Positions 10,696-22,057 of a stretch of 46,945 bases of DNA are shown piece by piece. The DNA is from Perkinsus chesapeaki (taxonomy: Eukaryota > Perkinsozoa > Perkinsida > Perkinsidae): the NCBI GenBank assembly GCA_013115145.1, contig JAAPAO010000250.1, positions 1-46,945 of the forward strand, in the 5' to 3' direction. Both the position numbers and the translations under genes were made by a program. Under the pieces are notes generated by a model. That model ran no database searches and had not been told where the DNA came from. It saw only the letters and a program-made list of their open reading frames with translations. Numbering within the stretch: the stretch's first letter is position 1; each line of letters starts with the position of its first letter.

Positions 10696-12339
10696 ATGGT
10701 AACCATCACACGCTATACCCTCCTTTATATTATTGGAGCAGCTGCAGCTTTCAAGTTGGGTGCGGTCGGCATGCAGACCAAGTCCACTCGGTACTGCAAT
10801 CCTAACCTTATCGGCCCTGACGAAAAGCCAGTTGAATGCCATATATCAAAAGCTGAGGAAACCAAGGGCCTGGTTTATCCCGGTATGGATGACGGCGAGT
10901 CCTTGACCACTCATCATGATACCTTTGTTACTAAGGATGGCCAAGTGCAAGTTGGAGCTTCACCAGACCGCCCATACGAATATGTTGTAACAACTGAGAC
11001 AACTACTAGTATATCTATGGTACAGCTCTTCAACTTCACGTCCTACCCTGTTGCTGATCAACCCAAAGAGAAGAGCCAGGGATTGTTCAGCAGCGTGGAC
11101 CTAGAGCTAACCCTTGAGGAAATCGGTTGGACCCACCATGGACTTGTTCATGTTAATGGTGAGAGGCTACACAAGTATATCATATATGGAGTGAATGGAA
11201 CCGAGCCAAAGACGGACATGAACTTTACTGCTCTCGCAATGACTGGGCTCATTCCTAATGCATGGGTTCTGTATACTGACGAGGCAGACGAGAAGATTGT
11301 GAAAATACAGGCTATAAATACCTTTCAAAATGACATGGTCTATCAGGAGGATGTAGTTACCCATTGGGAGAAGCTACCCAATGGCACGACTACAGGAGAA
11401 TCAATGAAGAGGATATACTCCGCCTACGGTATTAAAAAGCATGAGACAACTGTTCCACCTCTCAACGTGGCACCGAGGCCGGAAGCCATCCTTATCGGTT
11501 CGGAGCTCACCGGCGAGTTAACTCGCTTATACTTTAATGATGGCAAGACCCCCGACTGGATGGCACATGGTCTATTGCGTGGCTCCAACGGCTCTGATGC
11601 TCCTATTGAGTACTTCAAGGTTGAAAAAGGCACTGCTAGCCATACCTTCTTTCTGGCTAAGTACAAACTTACTTCTAATGAGGAAAAGGAGCTAGAACTG
11701 CCTCCAAATTGTGCGGCAAGTGCTGGTGATTCAAAGTACTGCTTACATGTTAAAAATGATTACAACGACACCATCCTGGAAGGCAAGCTTCTCATGAAGT
11801 TTACCGATATACTGGATGACCTTTATAATGCGACTCTGAACCTCTCCATGACCTATTCACTCGAGGACAAAAGTGTTCTGGAGTTCGACTTTCAAGCTGG
11901 AGGATGTGCCGCTGTCTACCAGGCTGGCGTTTCCCTCGGCAAACTTACCGTTAAGTTGTGCATATCCGGAAAGGGAAGTGGTCGAAGTCTCATCCAGCCA
12001 GATAATGCCACCTACGAGGGATATGCAAACCTTTCACTCTCATTCAATCTTGTGGTACCGGTTGGGACTCTAAGCGCAACGATCTATGCAGGTTTCAAGT
12101 GCCAAGGCGCTCCTCATAATAATATAAGTGCCGTGGCTACTGTTGGATTCAAAGATGAGAGAATTGTTATAGGCGCTGATATATGGGTTGACACATTTGG
12201 TAAAACTTTGGAGCATAAAGCCAATAGATGGGAATTTGAGTCCTTCCTCAACCTGAGGATTTGGGCTGGTGTCTGGTGGTTCAAATCAAAATGGAGTTGG
12301 GAATGGACAATTTTTAAAGCTGGTCCAGTTACATTTTAG
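10696..12339 (+). CDS. Secreted glycoprotein, 547 aa, single exon, function unknown
   Basis: This is the longest uninterrupted frame of the window. The frame is open from 10609, but I start at the internal Met at 10696 because it begins a good signal peptide: MVTITRYTLLYIIGAAAAFK. The mature chain has many N-glycosylation sequons (NFT, NGT, NGS, NAT, NLS), a few Cys in the C-terminal half (for example PPNCAASAGDSKYC) and a beta-rich pattern with a Trp-rich end (WAGVWWFKSKWSWEW). No membrane anchor is seen. I recognise no family; it may belong to a lineage-specific secreted family. The lack of introns contrasts with all neighbours. Confidence 0.85.
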   Translation: MVTITRYTLLYIIGAAAAFKLGAVGMQTKSTRYCNPNLIGPDEKPVECHISKAEETKGLVYPGMDDGESLTTHHDTFVTKDGQVQVGASPDRPYEYVVTTETTTSISMVQLFNFTSYPVADQPKEKSQGLFSSVDLELTLEEIGWTHHGLVHVNGERLHKYIIYGVNGTEPKTDMNFTALAMTGLIPNAWVLYTDEADEKIVKIQAINTFQNDMVYQEDVVTHWEKLPNGTTTGESMKRIYSAYGIKKHETTVPPLNVAPRPEAILIGSELTGELTRLYFNDGKTPDWMAHGLLRGSNGSDAPIEYFKVEKGTASHTFFLAKYKLTSNEEKELELPPNCAASAGDSKYCLHVKNDYNDTILEGKLLMKFTDILDDLYNATLNLSMTYSLEDKSVLEFDFQAGGCAAVYQAGVSLGKLTVKLCISGKGSGRSLIQPDNATYEGYANLSLSFNLVVPVGTLSATIYAGFKCQGAPHNNISAVATVGFKDERIVIGADIWVDTFGKTLEHKANRWEFESFLNLRIWAGVWWFKSKWSWEWTIFKAGPVTF

Positions 12340-13259
12340 CTATCATGGTCTTATTTACATCTTTTACCACATTTTCTTCAACAGTGGTGCGGCGGTATTT
12401 ACTAAGTATGTTGTAAATGGGTCCCATTCAATGGAAGCCTTCGTTAGTCTCCAGTGTAAGCCAACGATTGGTATTCTCCGAATTCTATCTGATAGATAGT
12501 ATCTATCACTTGTTCTGTGTGTGGGACCCCTGAAGTTATATCCTAATATCATGTCATTAGATAGTACCATTCTTCTCCAAAACTTTTAATATGTTTTGGT
12601 ATCCTGTTGTTAACGAAGACAGTTCCGTGGGGTTATTGATCCCATGGAATCCCTTTAGTGTTAATAAATAGTGTCAGCTTTATACGAGCTTCAAATTTAT
12701 ATCATGACTTGGATAGCACTGGTATGCGGAGAGGTTGCGTGAGGCCATTCTTGTGATTTACTGTTTCAGTGCTGCTCGCATAGCTAGATCTTTGGATCAA
12801 TACACTCAATAGCTTGTAATAAATCTTTTTAGTCATTGATTTGTAAGTTATGTCTCAATGGCATGTGATAGGTTGTTGAGTATAGAAATGATTCAAAGCC
12901 TCCCAGTGCTCCCCAGACCTGTTCCACCCCAACCTAGGAGGAACACTAAGTAACGATCTCGAAGAACCTTGGAGCTTCTTTCTGGGACTCCGGTCCAGCT
13001 CCAGGCATTACGCTGGAAGAACCATGCCCACTGAGTTGTTGATAGAACCCTTTTAAGTTAGACCTTTCGCGGAAGTCCGGATACCGTGGTTTGTTCCAGC
13101 CCTCCGCCATGGTTGACACCATTCATATACTAATAAGCAGTGGCGCCTTGCAAAATAGAGGTTCATTCATCAGCGGAGTCAGAAGGAGATAACAATCATG
13201 ATGCTTATGAGAGAGCAGAACAGTCAACCAGCTTCCAGCCTCGGCTGGAGAGATGTTAT
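12340..13259. other. No gene resolved; 3' flank of the secreted glycoprotein gene
   Basis: AT-rich at first, then mixed composition. Short frames only, with no splice model or known motif. The presumed 3' untranslated region and polyadenylation site of the upstream gene lie here. Confidence 0.45.
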
Positions 13260-13468
13260 ATTCAATACTTACTCTCGACATTCCATGAATTCCGGGTTCT
13301 TTTCGAGGTCAGTCTTCGATAGATAGATCTCTTGGGACATTATCGAAGTAAATGTGAAACTATAACCTCAGTCAATTTGCAATAACTCAATTTCATAATG
13401 ATGTACGGCAATAATCACATAAACGCATAAAAAGTATAAGTCAACTTCATCATAAACAATATTATATA
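13260..13468. repeat. Dispersed direct repeat, copy B
   Basis: Second copy of the repeat at 8921-9130, about 4.3 kb away in the same orientation. It differs by scattered substitutions and single-base indels, and lacks the roughly 95-bp insertion found at the end of copy A. It ends directly before the stop codon of the minus-strand gene that terminates at 13475. Confidence 0.85.
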
Positions 13469-13474
13469 AATCAG

Positions 13475-14443
13475 TCAGTACACTTGTACATGGGACTGTA
13501 TAAAGTCCTTTCGACGATCACTAAGCATCTTCATAGTCCTCGACAGCCGTGCCTGAAGCTCAATCACCCTCCACTTTCCTGTCGGTCTCACCTCGAGGAG
13601 TTCTTCCCGTCTCGGTGAGCTCCTTCCATCTGAAGACCCACTGCTACCAACTGCAGTCTGCACTGCACTCGAGGACGCTTTTGTCACCCGCTTCAACCGG
13701 CGAACAGAGGGGTCGTCGCGGACTTGGCGCACAACAGTTATAGCTGCATCGAAGTCTCCTATGCTGCGAATGCCTGTGGCGCACTGATCTACTCGCTCAC
13801 TATCACACAAAACCTAAATGATGGTGATGATGATAGAGTATAACCCTTTGGGAAGGAATACAGCGAGATGAGGTATTGAAAAATATCCTTAACGAAATAT
13901 CGATATCCGCTGAAGTGTGGTCGGGATAGATTCCAAGATACCTCGCAATACTCTTTAATTTAGTGTTACCGTGGCGCTTGCATAGAAGGGGACAATTTAA
14001 CGACTCAATGTCTTCGAAGTATCCAGGAATCATAATACAAACAGTTAGAGGAGTAGTTCGGTATTCGAAATTAGCATGTACCTTAGCATGATAGCGGATG
14101 ATCCTCTCGAAAGAGTTTTCCTCCTGACTCTTCATCCATGCCCAGAAGTTAGGTGACTCAACCACAAACTTCCGATATAACTGTTGCAGTTTAATTGCCT
14201 TCAGATCGCTGATAGGACCAGGACAACTCGGTGGTAGCTCGAGTGATGTCAACAGTGACGACAAGTCCTAAGTAAAGGTAGCTTCCACCGGGTTGACAGA
14301 TTTGCCCGGCAGACTTCTGCGCCTCGGAAAATTCTTCATCTAGCTTCTAGCGATCTAATAATTCCTCCCGCATCATAAGATATCTTCAACTCGCCTATGA
14401 TCTCAACCTTTAGGTCGACGACGATGAGCGCAGAGAACCCCAT
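13475..14443 (-). CDS. Unknown protein, three-exon model, about 186 aa
   Basis: Phase-consistent exons: 14443-14408, 14267-14082, 13813-13475. The middle exon is helical (KLQQLYRKFVVESPNFWAWM, then ENSFERIIRYHAK). The last exon continues helical with RSIGDFDAAITVVRQVRDD, becomes Ser-rich, and ends in a basic helix (RRKDFIQSHVQVY). I recognise no family. The first exon is short and the least certain; an open frame also runs through part of the second intron. The stop codon abuts repeat copy B. Confidence 0.5.
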
Positions 14444-15949
14444 TAGATTCGAGGTGCCCAAAAGACAGCTTAACCTTAACGAACCCCCGTCAAGAATCGC
14501 TCATCATCATCGTATATACGTACTAGGCATACTGACCACTTACTTGGTCGAGAATAGCTCATCTAACCTCACCAAAACGCATAAACGAAAATAGTATGGA
14601 AAAGTACTTCTTTGAAAGAGACACTAAATACGTCACTTGTGTGGTCAACACCTGATATGTCTCTCTGGTGTGATATGTGAAAGCATAACGGACAGTTTGA
14701 TGATGTAGAGTAATGGTCCATAGGAAGCATTGAGAACCCCTGAGTCTATCCTACATGCCCCTACGAGTCCCTAACCTTACAGGCTGAAACATACAAATAC
14801 CTCAGCCGATGCTTCCTAGTTCAAAATCATCTACTCCCTCACCCTCCACGAGAATATACGAGCAAAAATGTTATATATAAAAATAGGAAGATTCATAATA
14901 CGTGGGAGGCGCCAGGATGCCTTCGTTTAACGTAACCATTCATTCATCCCAACGAGACGTCAAAAGCCTAATGTTATCCTTACAAAAGGTGGCAACAGTG
15001 GCGTTGGTGATAACGGTGATGACTTGATCCTCCGCTTAGCATCCTCCACTGACAAGTATCTTGGCAAACAAAAATGGATGAATGCGCCGACGGAGCGAAG
15101 CAAGCCTACGGTTCAATGAATGGGGCCAGAAAGCTACATGTGAGGCTTTGGAAGTGACGGTTAAGAATGGCGTCATCGATCGCAAAGGCAGCTGACTGAC
15201 GCTCTTTTCCATCCGAGAAGCTCACCACTTGCAACTGCTTCAAAACAGATGAGTTGGATGGGAGGTCCTGCCAGATTCACGGAACAAGTAACCTGCGAAG
15301 GTTCGATTCCCACAACCCTACCAATTTCCATCTCTCAAGGTCCCGACGATACTCCGTTTTCTGCCCTCCTGTCCCGCCGTCCATGGCAGCCATGACGCTG
15401 GCCGCTCCAGTGACCTCCATGAACTTGCTTGTTAATGTACGAGTGTTACTACTTGAGCTACATAGTAGCGGTGATATAGCGATCTACAGGGCTTTTATGG
15501 ACGCGATTTGACGGAAATATGGTATTAATATTACATAGGATGATCCCTGTTGCTGTATGATAACCTTGTCTGGCAAGGGAGCACAGTCTTCCTTCTTCTT
15601 GCTACTACTACTACCATCACCATCCAAAACAACTACTACCTGAGAAATACTCAAAATCTTCACAGTGCGCAAAGATTCCCGTGCCTACTGCCGCCTACCG
15701 GGAAGTTCTGCGAGAGCTGTGCAAATGCCATTGGGGACGTTATCCCTATTATACAGGACTGTAGAGCACCAGATGGAGCTGTCTTATAGTACCTATTGAT
15801 GACAATGCCAAAGACTACTCAAGGTTATTAAATTGATAATTTATTATTATTACTGAACCAATACTTCAAGCGAAAGAGGCTATTGAGGAGCATCCAAGAC
15901 AATACTATCAACCATGGATACTCAATAATAATGTCATTGGCAGGAATAA
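14444..15949. other. No gene resolved
   Basis: A few short plus-strand frames between 14900 and 15210 read as plausible peptide (for example NEWGQKATCEALEVTVKNG) but I found no consistent gene model. A tRNA-like T-arm sequence at about 15298-15330 does not fold into a cloverleaf. Confidence 0.35.
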
Positions 15950-15954
15950 AAAGC

Positions 15955-16045
15955 TCCAGCCAGGATTCGAACCTGCGTCCCCAACTTGCGCACAGAATGC
16001 GCGGTGATACCTCGCCTATATAGGAGGAGGCGTCATTGAGCAACA
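15955..16045 (-). pseudogene. tRNA-like remnant
   Basis: On the minus strand there is a T-arm/B-box sequence (GGACGCAGGTTCGAATCCTG) with a short hairpin upstream (GCGC, 7-base loop, GCGC), but no matching acceptor stem. A second remnant at 16505-16585 shares GGACGCAGGTTCGA. I read them as decayed tRNA genes or tRNA-derived repeats. Confidence 0.4.
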
Positions 16046-16504
16046 TGAGCATGCCCAACTTCCTCCTAGCTGCAGCGGCGGCAGTAATCAGGTTTATCAG
16101 TGTTACAACAGCAACACCTTCGAACACATTCAAGTACTTCTATCGACTTGTGTCATTTCTCAACTACTCGGGGCAAGTGCCCTTTAGAACCACCTCTTGT
16201 GTCTAAAACCATTATTGCACAAAAACTGTCCCAAATTTTCTGCTATGTAATCTCAACAGGCATCATAAACTACATGAATAGTACCCCTGAATGATGAACT
16301 TGAGTGCCTCCCCTCTCCCACCAGCGCCGTGGTCCCCTTTAGTATTACTCATAATCCGGATCATATATGGTGAAATAAGGCCTATAATCGCCTTTATATT
16401 GTATAGGTTGAATTAATGATAGGATAGCTAATACAGCATTACTAACAGCTGAGGGCAGCTGCCGAGGGGTATACACCAACATGGGCACCTAAAATCAATA
16501 TGCC

Positions 16505-16585
16505 GCTTGCCGGGATCGAACCTGCGTCCTACGCCAGTTATTGCCATCTCCCATAAATGCCACAGCGATCCCATTAACGGCCACA
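16505..16585 (-). pseudogene. tRNA-like remnant
   Basis: The minus strand shows GCCGTTA at one end and AAGCGGC at the other, which pair imperfectly as an acceptor stem, and a B-box-like GCAGGTTCGATCCCGGC. The anticodon arm cannot be formed. It resembles the remnant 0.5 kb upstream. Confidence 0.4.
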
Positions 16586-17079
16586 GGCTCCTCGAAACAG
16601 ACACCTAATATACCCATAAACCGCGCGCCACAAAATTACACATCCTGCTACCTCAGAATACAAAAACCAAGGTACTTGATGGCCCTGTAATGTCGATGAT
16701 AATGACAAGCCCCCAACACCCCCTCCATCGCTCGACCCTTCACCTGACTCTTCTGGTATAACCAATCCCAAAGCCAGTATTACTAGTAGCGCTCGATGAC
16801 GATGCCGCCGTTTGCTGCTCCGATGGCTGCTGCTGCTGCCTTGTTGCTGTTACTAATCCTCGTAGAGTCCCTCGCTTCTTCGAACGCTTTTCGACTTGCC
16901 TGGAATCGGCGTAAAGATATCTGTTAACTTCGCTCCGCCCCACAGATAAGCCTATTATTACGTGAGAGTCTTCTCTAGACTAACATCCCCGTCCCCACAG
17001 ACAGTCTCCCTGAACCGCTCTCGACTTCCGCTCACTGGCGTGCGAGGCGTCAAAACAGCATGGCCTCCTCCAGAAGGGG
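16586..17079. other. No gene resolved
   Basis: Short frames only, including Gln/Ser simple-sequence stretches near 16800-16850. No gene model. Confidence 0.4.
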
Positions 17080-17081
17080 AG

Positions 17082-17142
17082 CCGCTGGGATTCGAACCCA
17101 CGACCTTTCGGTTGGGCTTCGCTACCGATCCCCCAATGGGCA
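17082..17142 (-). pseudogene. Truncated tRNA-like sequence
   Basis: On the minus strand GTGGGTTCGAATCCCAG forms a T arm, and GGGGGAT can pair in part with GCTCCCC, but the length between them (59 nt in total) is too short for a complete tRNA, so one arm is missing. Confidence 0.4.
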
Positions 17143-17342
17143 CAAGATACGGTATTCTCGTCGACATAATCGGTAAGTTCACCCGCTAAAACACAGCGTA
17201 AGCGTTACCCAGTCGAACCAGCGCGGGGATCCAGGAATTGCCCGGGTGTCAGCCCAGATATTAATAAATATATTTCTGCAACATCCCAAGCGTTTCCTTC
17301 CGGTGACGGAGTTTTTGATAAAGATGCCCAGCGGGGCCCTGT

Positions 17343-18663
17343 TTAAAGCCTGGTCAGTACTCCCCATATCGCTACCTTCGCGGGCTTAGGTTTAGGCCAT
17401 TGGCTCGTTTCCATCCACACCTCTTGCAATACTTGTGCTGCACCTTTACCGCATCGCTCCGCTTTTGAATATGCCTCAGCCATAGGACCAGACACTACAC
17501 TTGACCAGAGATCTGTAAATCTAAAGAGCAGCAGGTCCGTAATGCACCCATACGACACCAACAAGGTCCTGCCTTCTAAAAAGGTTAACACCGAGTTTTC
17601 CCGGATAACAAGTACCGACGCCGAAGCTAAGTACAAAGTAATGATTGTTAAAACTTGTTAAACGACTGCATTTTGGCAAGTACGACGCGCTGAGGCTAAG
17701 TGCCTCAGATATAGTGAATGGTTTGCCCTGTGAACAGTACTGCTGCATACTACTCGCTATTACATGCCCTAATACGCTGCTGACCTCCCAACCCCGAATA
17801 CTACGGATGCCTTGATACAACTGCTATGGTCTTTTGATAGAAGCCTCGAAGATTACCATCATCCCGATGCTGTCGGAACAAACACGTAGCGAATAGGTAC
17901 CTATGTACAATAAAGGAATCATATTCCGAAGATACACTATGTATCACCTGGAACGGCCCGAGTTGGAATTGGCCTCGAAGAATTGGTCGGACATGACCGG
18001 GTCTTGGCATCGGAATCGGAAGCTATATAGGCCTGCGAAATTAGTTGCGAAACGTTCAGGTGAAGAGGCACTCTGTCTCGTAGGTGGTACATGATATATC
18101 GTCTGTGTCAGCTCTGGTAAGGTTGGAGTCTGGGAATGCTAGAAAGCTGAGAGTTTTGGCGTCCCTTGGGGAAAGCGCACCGATGGGGTACCTACAGGAC
18201 GATAACATCTAATAAAGGGACGAAGGATAGTAAAGCATCAACTGAGGTTTGATGACTTTGAAAACTGACGAGCTCCGAGAGCTGAAGAGGTTAAGACCCC
18301 CTCATAACGTCCAGCTTGGCTGTGGCGTATTTGGATGATCGAGAGACTCCGGATGTGAGTATGGCTCGTGAAAGCTGATATTCGCGGAGATATAGGGAGG
18401 GATAAAACAGCTGCAAAGAAGGCGCATAAGGGCATTATTACATGCACTCAACAGCCTGTCCGATTTCCAAGTCGAAGGCAAAGGCAGCAGTACAGACGAG
18501 CCACTCATTCCTGGAAACCCCTCGGTTGATAGGATCCTTTCCGATTTCCGGTGGTGAGAGGCTATTGCCATCCTGCTAGTTGAATGTGAAACCGTCAAGT
18601 GGAGTTGTTATCTTGTCCCACCTGTTTGGTGTCAGCCGTTTTTTCATCTACTGTTGTAGGCAT
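17343..18663 (-). CDS. DENND6: DENN domain-containing protein 6 (DENND6/AFI1-like)
   Basis: DENND6 proteins are Rab guanine-nucleotide exchange factors or effectors in membrane traffic. Exons: 18663-18622, 18575-18442, an unresolved part near 18440-18240, then 18022-17948, 17900-17805, and from 17776 on. Recognisable blocks in order: NEWLVCTAAFAFDLEIGQAV (upstream DENN start), FRFRCQDPV, LFATCLFRQHRDDGNLRGFY with QKTIAVVSRHP, then VLGHVIASSM, and FTDLWSSV near 17500. These match the N-terminal DENN module in order and spacing. The intron after SRHP would be only 28 nt. I cannot see the C-terminal half of the family; either it lies in unresolved exons below 17500 or the gene is truncated. Confidence 0.8.
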
Positions 18664-18783
18664 TGTGAGCCAACAGGCGGTCAAGTGGAGAGTAACTGTT
18701 ATGATCGCTTTGAAGTGCGCTAGGCGAGCGCGTAATTTCCCGGCGCAGCTCGGCAACAACGATGGAATCTTTTGAGCCACGTC

Positions 18784-18856
18784 GGTCCTGTAGCTCAGTG
18801 GTTAGAGCGATGGTCTTATGAGCCATAGGTCGTGAGTTCGACCCTCGCCGGGACTA
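18784..18856 (+). tRNA. tRNA-Ile (TAT), copy 1
   Basis: The acceptor is GGTCCTG/CGGGACT with two G-T pairs, the D arm is GCTC/GAGC, the anticodon stem is ATGGT/GCCAT with loop CTTATGA (anticodon TAT), and the T stem is GTGAG/CTCGC. There is no intron. It is the only intact tRNA of the window that lies between genes (DENND6 and the coiled-coil gene). An identical copy lies inverted at 25286-25358. Confidence 0.92.
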
Positions 18857-18952
18857 TTTGGCAATTCGATTGCACCGTTCCGTAGTACGTCTTTACATTA
18901 TTCGCGCCTCTTACTAAGAGCCTTCCCCCAGCTCATCTTTAATGATAGACTA

Positions 18953-21770
18953 ATGTCCCGTTACTGCCCCTCTTGCCATGCGTGTATTTTGGACTTTGGC
19001 AATTACAAAGATCAGAAGTTCTGTGACGTTATCCTAGCCCCAGCCAGGAACCTCGGCCCACCAACGGCCCCACCCGTTGTCACTGGCGTTCCCTTGGGTA
19101 CCATCCTCCTTGCTCTGCCCCTTGCTCGGGAGCTCTTTGCTGTTCAACCACCCGATTGCCGATATCTGCGATTGGCTTTCCCTTGCGAGTCGACCGGCTG
19201 TTTTTGGACTTATGAGCTTTGGAGGAAAGTCCTTTGGAGAGTGTTGAAAAAGAGAGGGGGCAAAGTTGAAGAGCTACAAGGAAGGATCGACGCTTTGCGA
19301 AAGAGAATTCTAGATTTTCAATTGGAAGCTGCTGCTTCTTTGGACACGGAGGCTTTGAAGAAAAAACGCATCGAAATTACGCAGGAAGGTGACAGCATCG
19401 CCGAGTGCCTCGGAGGAGAGACGCCCGTCCTTCAGTGGGGGAAGTTCCCCTCTACAGGAGCTTCTTCTATTGTCCAGGACATCGCATGCCTCTCGAGCAT
19501 AAGGCAAGCCGTGGAAAGATACCGCGCAACGGAATCGCGCTCTTCAGTGGAGCCTAGGGAAACGGAAAGCATCGGGGTGATGCGGCTAAGTGCGGCACTT
19601 AAGAGACTCGGTGCTGCCAAGATGGCTCGTCAAGTTGAGCTTGAAGAATCTTTCACCATCTCCGAACGATTAGCAAGCTCATTGAATACACCTCTAGACG
19701 AATTTGAAGAAGATGTGAAGTCTCTTAGAGGCGGTCACGTTACTGATCGGCACGCTCACGGCTTCATCAACGACAACCCTACAGAAAGTCCGGAAGGTGA
19801 TGGCCATGATGCAGCTTCGGCCGACGCATCTCAGAAAGCATGGGGGCCCAAGGAAGAGGATGTAGATTCGGATAGAGGAGAAGGCTGTGTTTCCTCCTCC
19901 TCCTCTCCGCAATGCCGCACTGGGGCGAACGGGCACTGCGAGGTTGCTGTGGAATCGCCAGCAGTCAGAGACAGAGTTCTGGAGATGAAGGAGGATATGG
20001 TAAGACAGTTCGCGGCACGTATAGCAAAGTCTAGGGAACGCGCCGAGCCTCATGGAGATGACGAGGCGCTCACCGAACGCCTCCAGTCACCGCCGAGCTG
20101 CGACACAAATCGCGAACTCAGAGACTCCGACAGGGACCGGCCGGACTGCGAGAGATCTTACTGTGGGCAGGGTAAAGAGGATCGCCTATTGGGCACTGAT
20201 CAACTGAGTGGGGACGGCCATGACGTCGCGGCGGAGGCCTGGGAGAGTTCCCGTTCGAGGCGTAGCCCGTTCGGTATGGACATTATGGACACCGATGACC
20301 TGGTCGAGTAAGTCGCTCGCGAGGCTTGATTTACAGAAATGGTTTTTAGTTATTTGCCGCCGCTAACAGACGTATCATCATCAATGAGCACATTACCAAT
20401 GAACTTAACCCTGAAAACAACAGCTTCAGAGGAGTTGGAAAGGCTAGCTGACCTGAGAGGGAAGCTGGCATTGGAGGCTCATAGAGAGGAAGAGAGGAAG
20501 AAGAGAGAAGATGCCAGACGATTGGCTGTGGGAAGGTGAATTGGGTGAATTCAGGCTAAGGACTGACAAACGGTGGTTGAAGCAAGGAGCTGTACAGTGA
20601 CCAGAAGGAATGTGTTGGATTTGAGGATTCATTTCATATCTGAAGCTACATATTATCCCTTCTCCCCGAGGAACACATTCGTACAAGGGTAGATGAATTA
20701 ACAAGCTTCCTGGCTTGTGGCCGTGGAGAGTAGCCATTCTCTCTTGGATTGGTTTCGCCTTTTAACCACCTTTCCGACGAAGTTTGCTGTCCGTCGTCAC
20801 AACGACTTACAAAGAACTTCGCTGCCCTCAAAAGATAAGGAAAGTAAATAACTCAACTCAGGCGGGCAATGGCACAAGTAGCGGCCAGTCAAGAACGGGA
20901 AGCTGCAAGGCGGAAAACGATATCGGCGAGTGACAGAGAAAAAACAAACGTGAGCGCATCGACAAGGGGAGAGCGTGTTACCCACGGTATTTATAGCTGC
21001 CTTCACCTGTGCGACGAGCAAAGAAACGATTGGCAAGATCATTGAAAATAGAGGCGGAGAGAAAACAACGCGAAGAGGAGGAGAAGACCAAAACGCAGGC
21101 GGAGATTTTTAGGAAACGGGACGAACGGATCAGCAAGTGATCAGAACTTGGCTTTAATACTGCACAGCTTTAGCGGTAGAGTGTATAGAAATGTTCAGCC
21201 TTGTTTGCTGCTGTTAAAAGAAATTTCTGGGAGGAAAACTCCAGCTCTTGGCAGCGTGTATGTCTAGTAGGGAATCTTAGAAGTGAACTGAGGAGGGCTT
21301 ACAGATATGCTAACACTATCCCTTTTAATAAAGATACTTAGCAAAGCAACAGGAGGAGTCTCAGAAGCCTGGCTCGGCCATCAAGAGCACTGGAGACCTG
21401 AAGGTAAAGATATTCAGGAAGTTAGTTAATTGGACACTGCATGGTAGAAGCACGTAAAGCCACCGAGGTCACTGAAAGTGGATTACTCTCGCACGCCTCC
21501 AAAAACGCGTACGTCCTACAAGGCATGTCAACCTTGGATACCAGGGTAGTTAGAGCTGGAGCTGCTGGTGATGATGAACAGAGGTTAAGGGTCAGATCAG
21601 CGATCGGCGATGAGAGCTTTCTGAGCGCAGCGCTAGAACGAGGATGTGAGGATGAGCCAGCTGCTCCCGTGATGGAAAGCCCAATCGATGAGGTGCCACG
21701 GTCGCCTCGACTGCCGGACTCTTTGGCAAGTGGTGACTCTCTGGAGCTCGGTGAGATGTCAGAGGGCTGA
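18953..21770 (+). CDS. Coiled-coil protein with N-terminal Cys motif, 6 exons, 717 aa
   Basis: In-phase exons: 18953-20307, 20350-20535, 20862-20949, 20997-21136, 21342-21403, 21448-21770. The start is MSRYCPSCHACILDF, a C-x2-C-x2-C motif with a further Cys nearby. Residues about 45-100 (LPLARELFAV to YELWRKVLWRVLKK) loosely recall an F-box, but this is weak. A coiled coil follows at about 100-135, then an acidic Ser-rich stretch, and a second coiled coil encoded by exons 2-4 (EEERKKREDARR; RKQREEEEKTKTQAEI). The C-terminus is acidic and disordered. No enzyme motif is seen, so I assign no function. Introns 2 and 4 are longer (326 and 205 nt) than the rest. Confidence 0.75.
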
Positions 21771-22057
21771 AAGATATTTCCCCGACACTTATCAGGTGAC
21801 GGTGACCTTATCGACGATCTTCCGATTAACGTAGTCGAAGATTGAGTGCTTCAATGAAGGTTTATTTCCACATGCTAGTAGCACCGCTCGTGGTGTGTCG
21901 TCTCCTGAACCTTGAGCATTCTTTGTTTTTTTAATCATCGGGGCGCTCCATCAATACGAGTATCCTCCTGCTTGGTTTTTATAAGCTCCGAACTCACTGC
22001 CCTAAAATGAAAAGTCGCTGGCAGTTACGATAAGGCCGAGTTCTATATACCATATCA

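Noticed and set aside
14900-15215. Possible plus-strand gene (MPSFNVTIHSSQRDVKS and following frames)
   Set aside because: Peptides look plausible but frames cannot be joined by GT-AG sites in phase.
15240-15340. tRNA-like plus-strand sequence with AAGGTTCGATTCCCA
   Set aside because: Neither acceptor nor anticodon stems pair; too little to call even a pseudogene.
16962-17189. Open frames on both strands over the tRNA-like sequence (peptide with VVGSNPSGS)
   Set aside because: This peptide is the usual translation artefact of tRNA T-arm sequence.
18953-19300. F-box or ATG14-type zinc-hook at the N-terminus of the 717-aa protein
   Set aside because: Only C-x2-C-x2-C and one LPLARELF to LWRKVL stretch loosely fit; not enough to name a domain.
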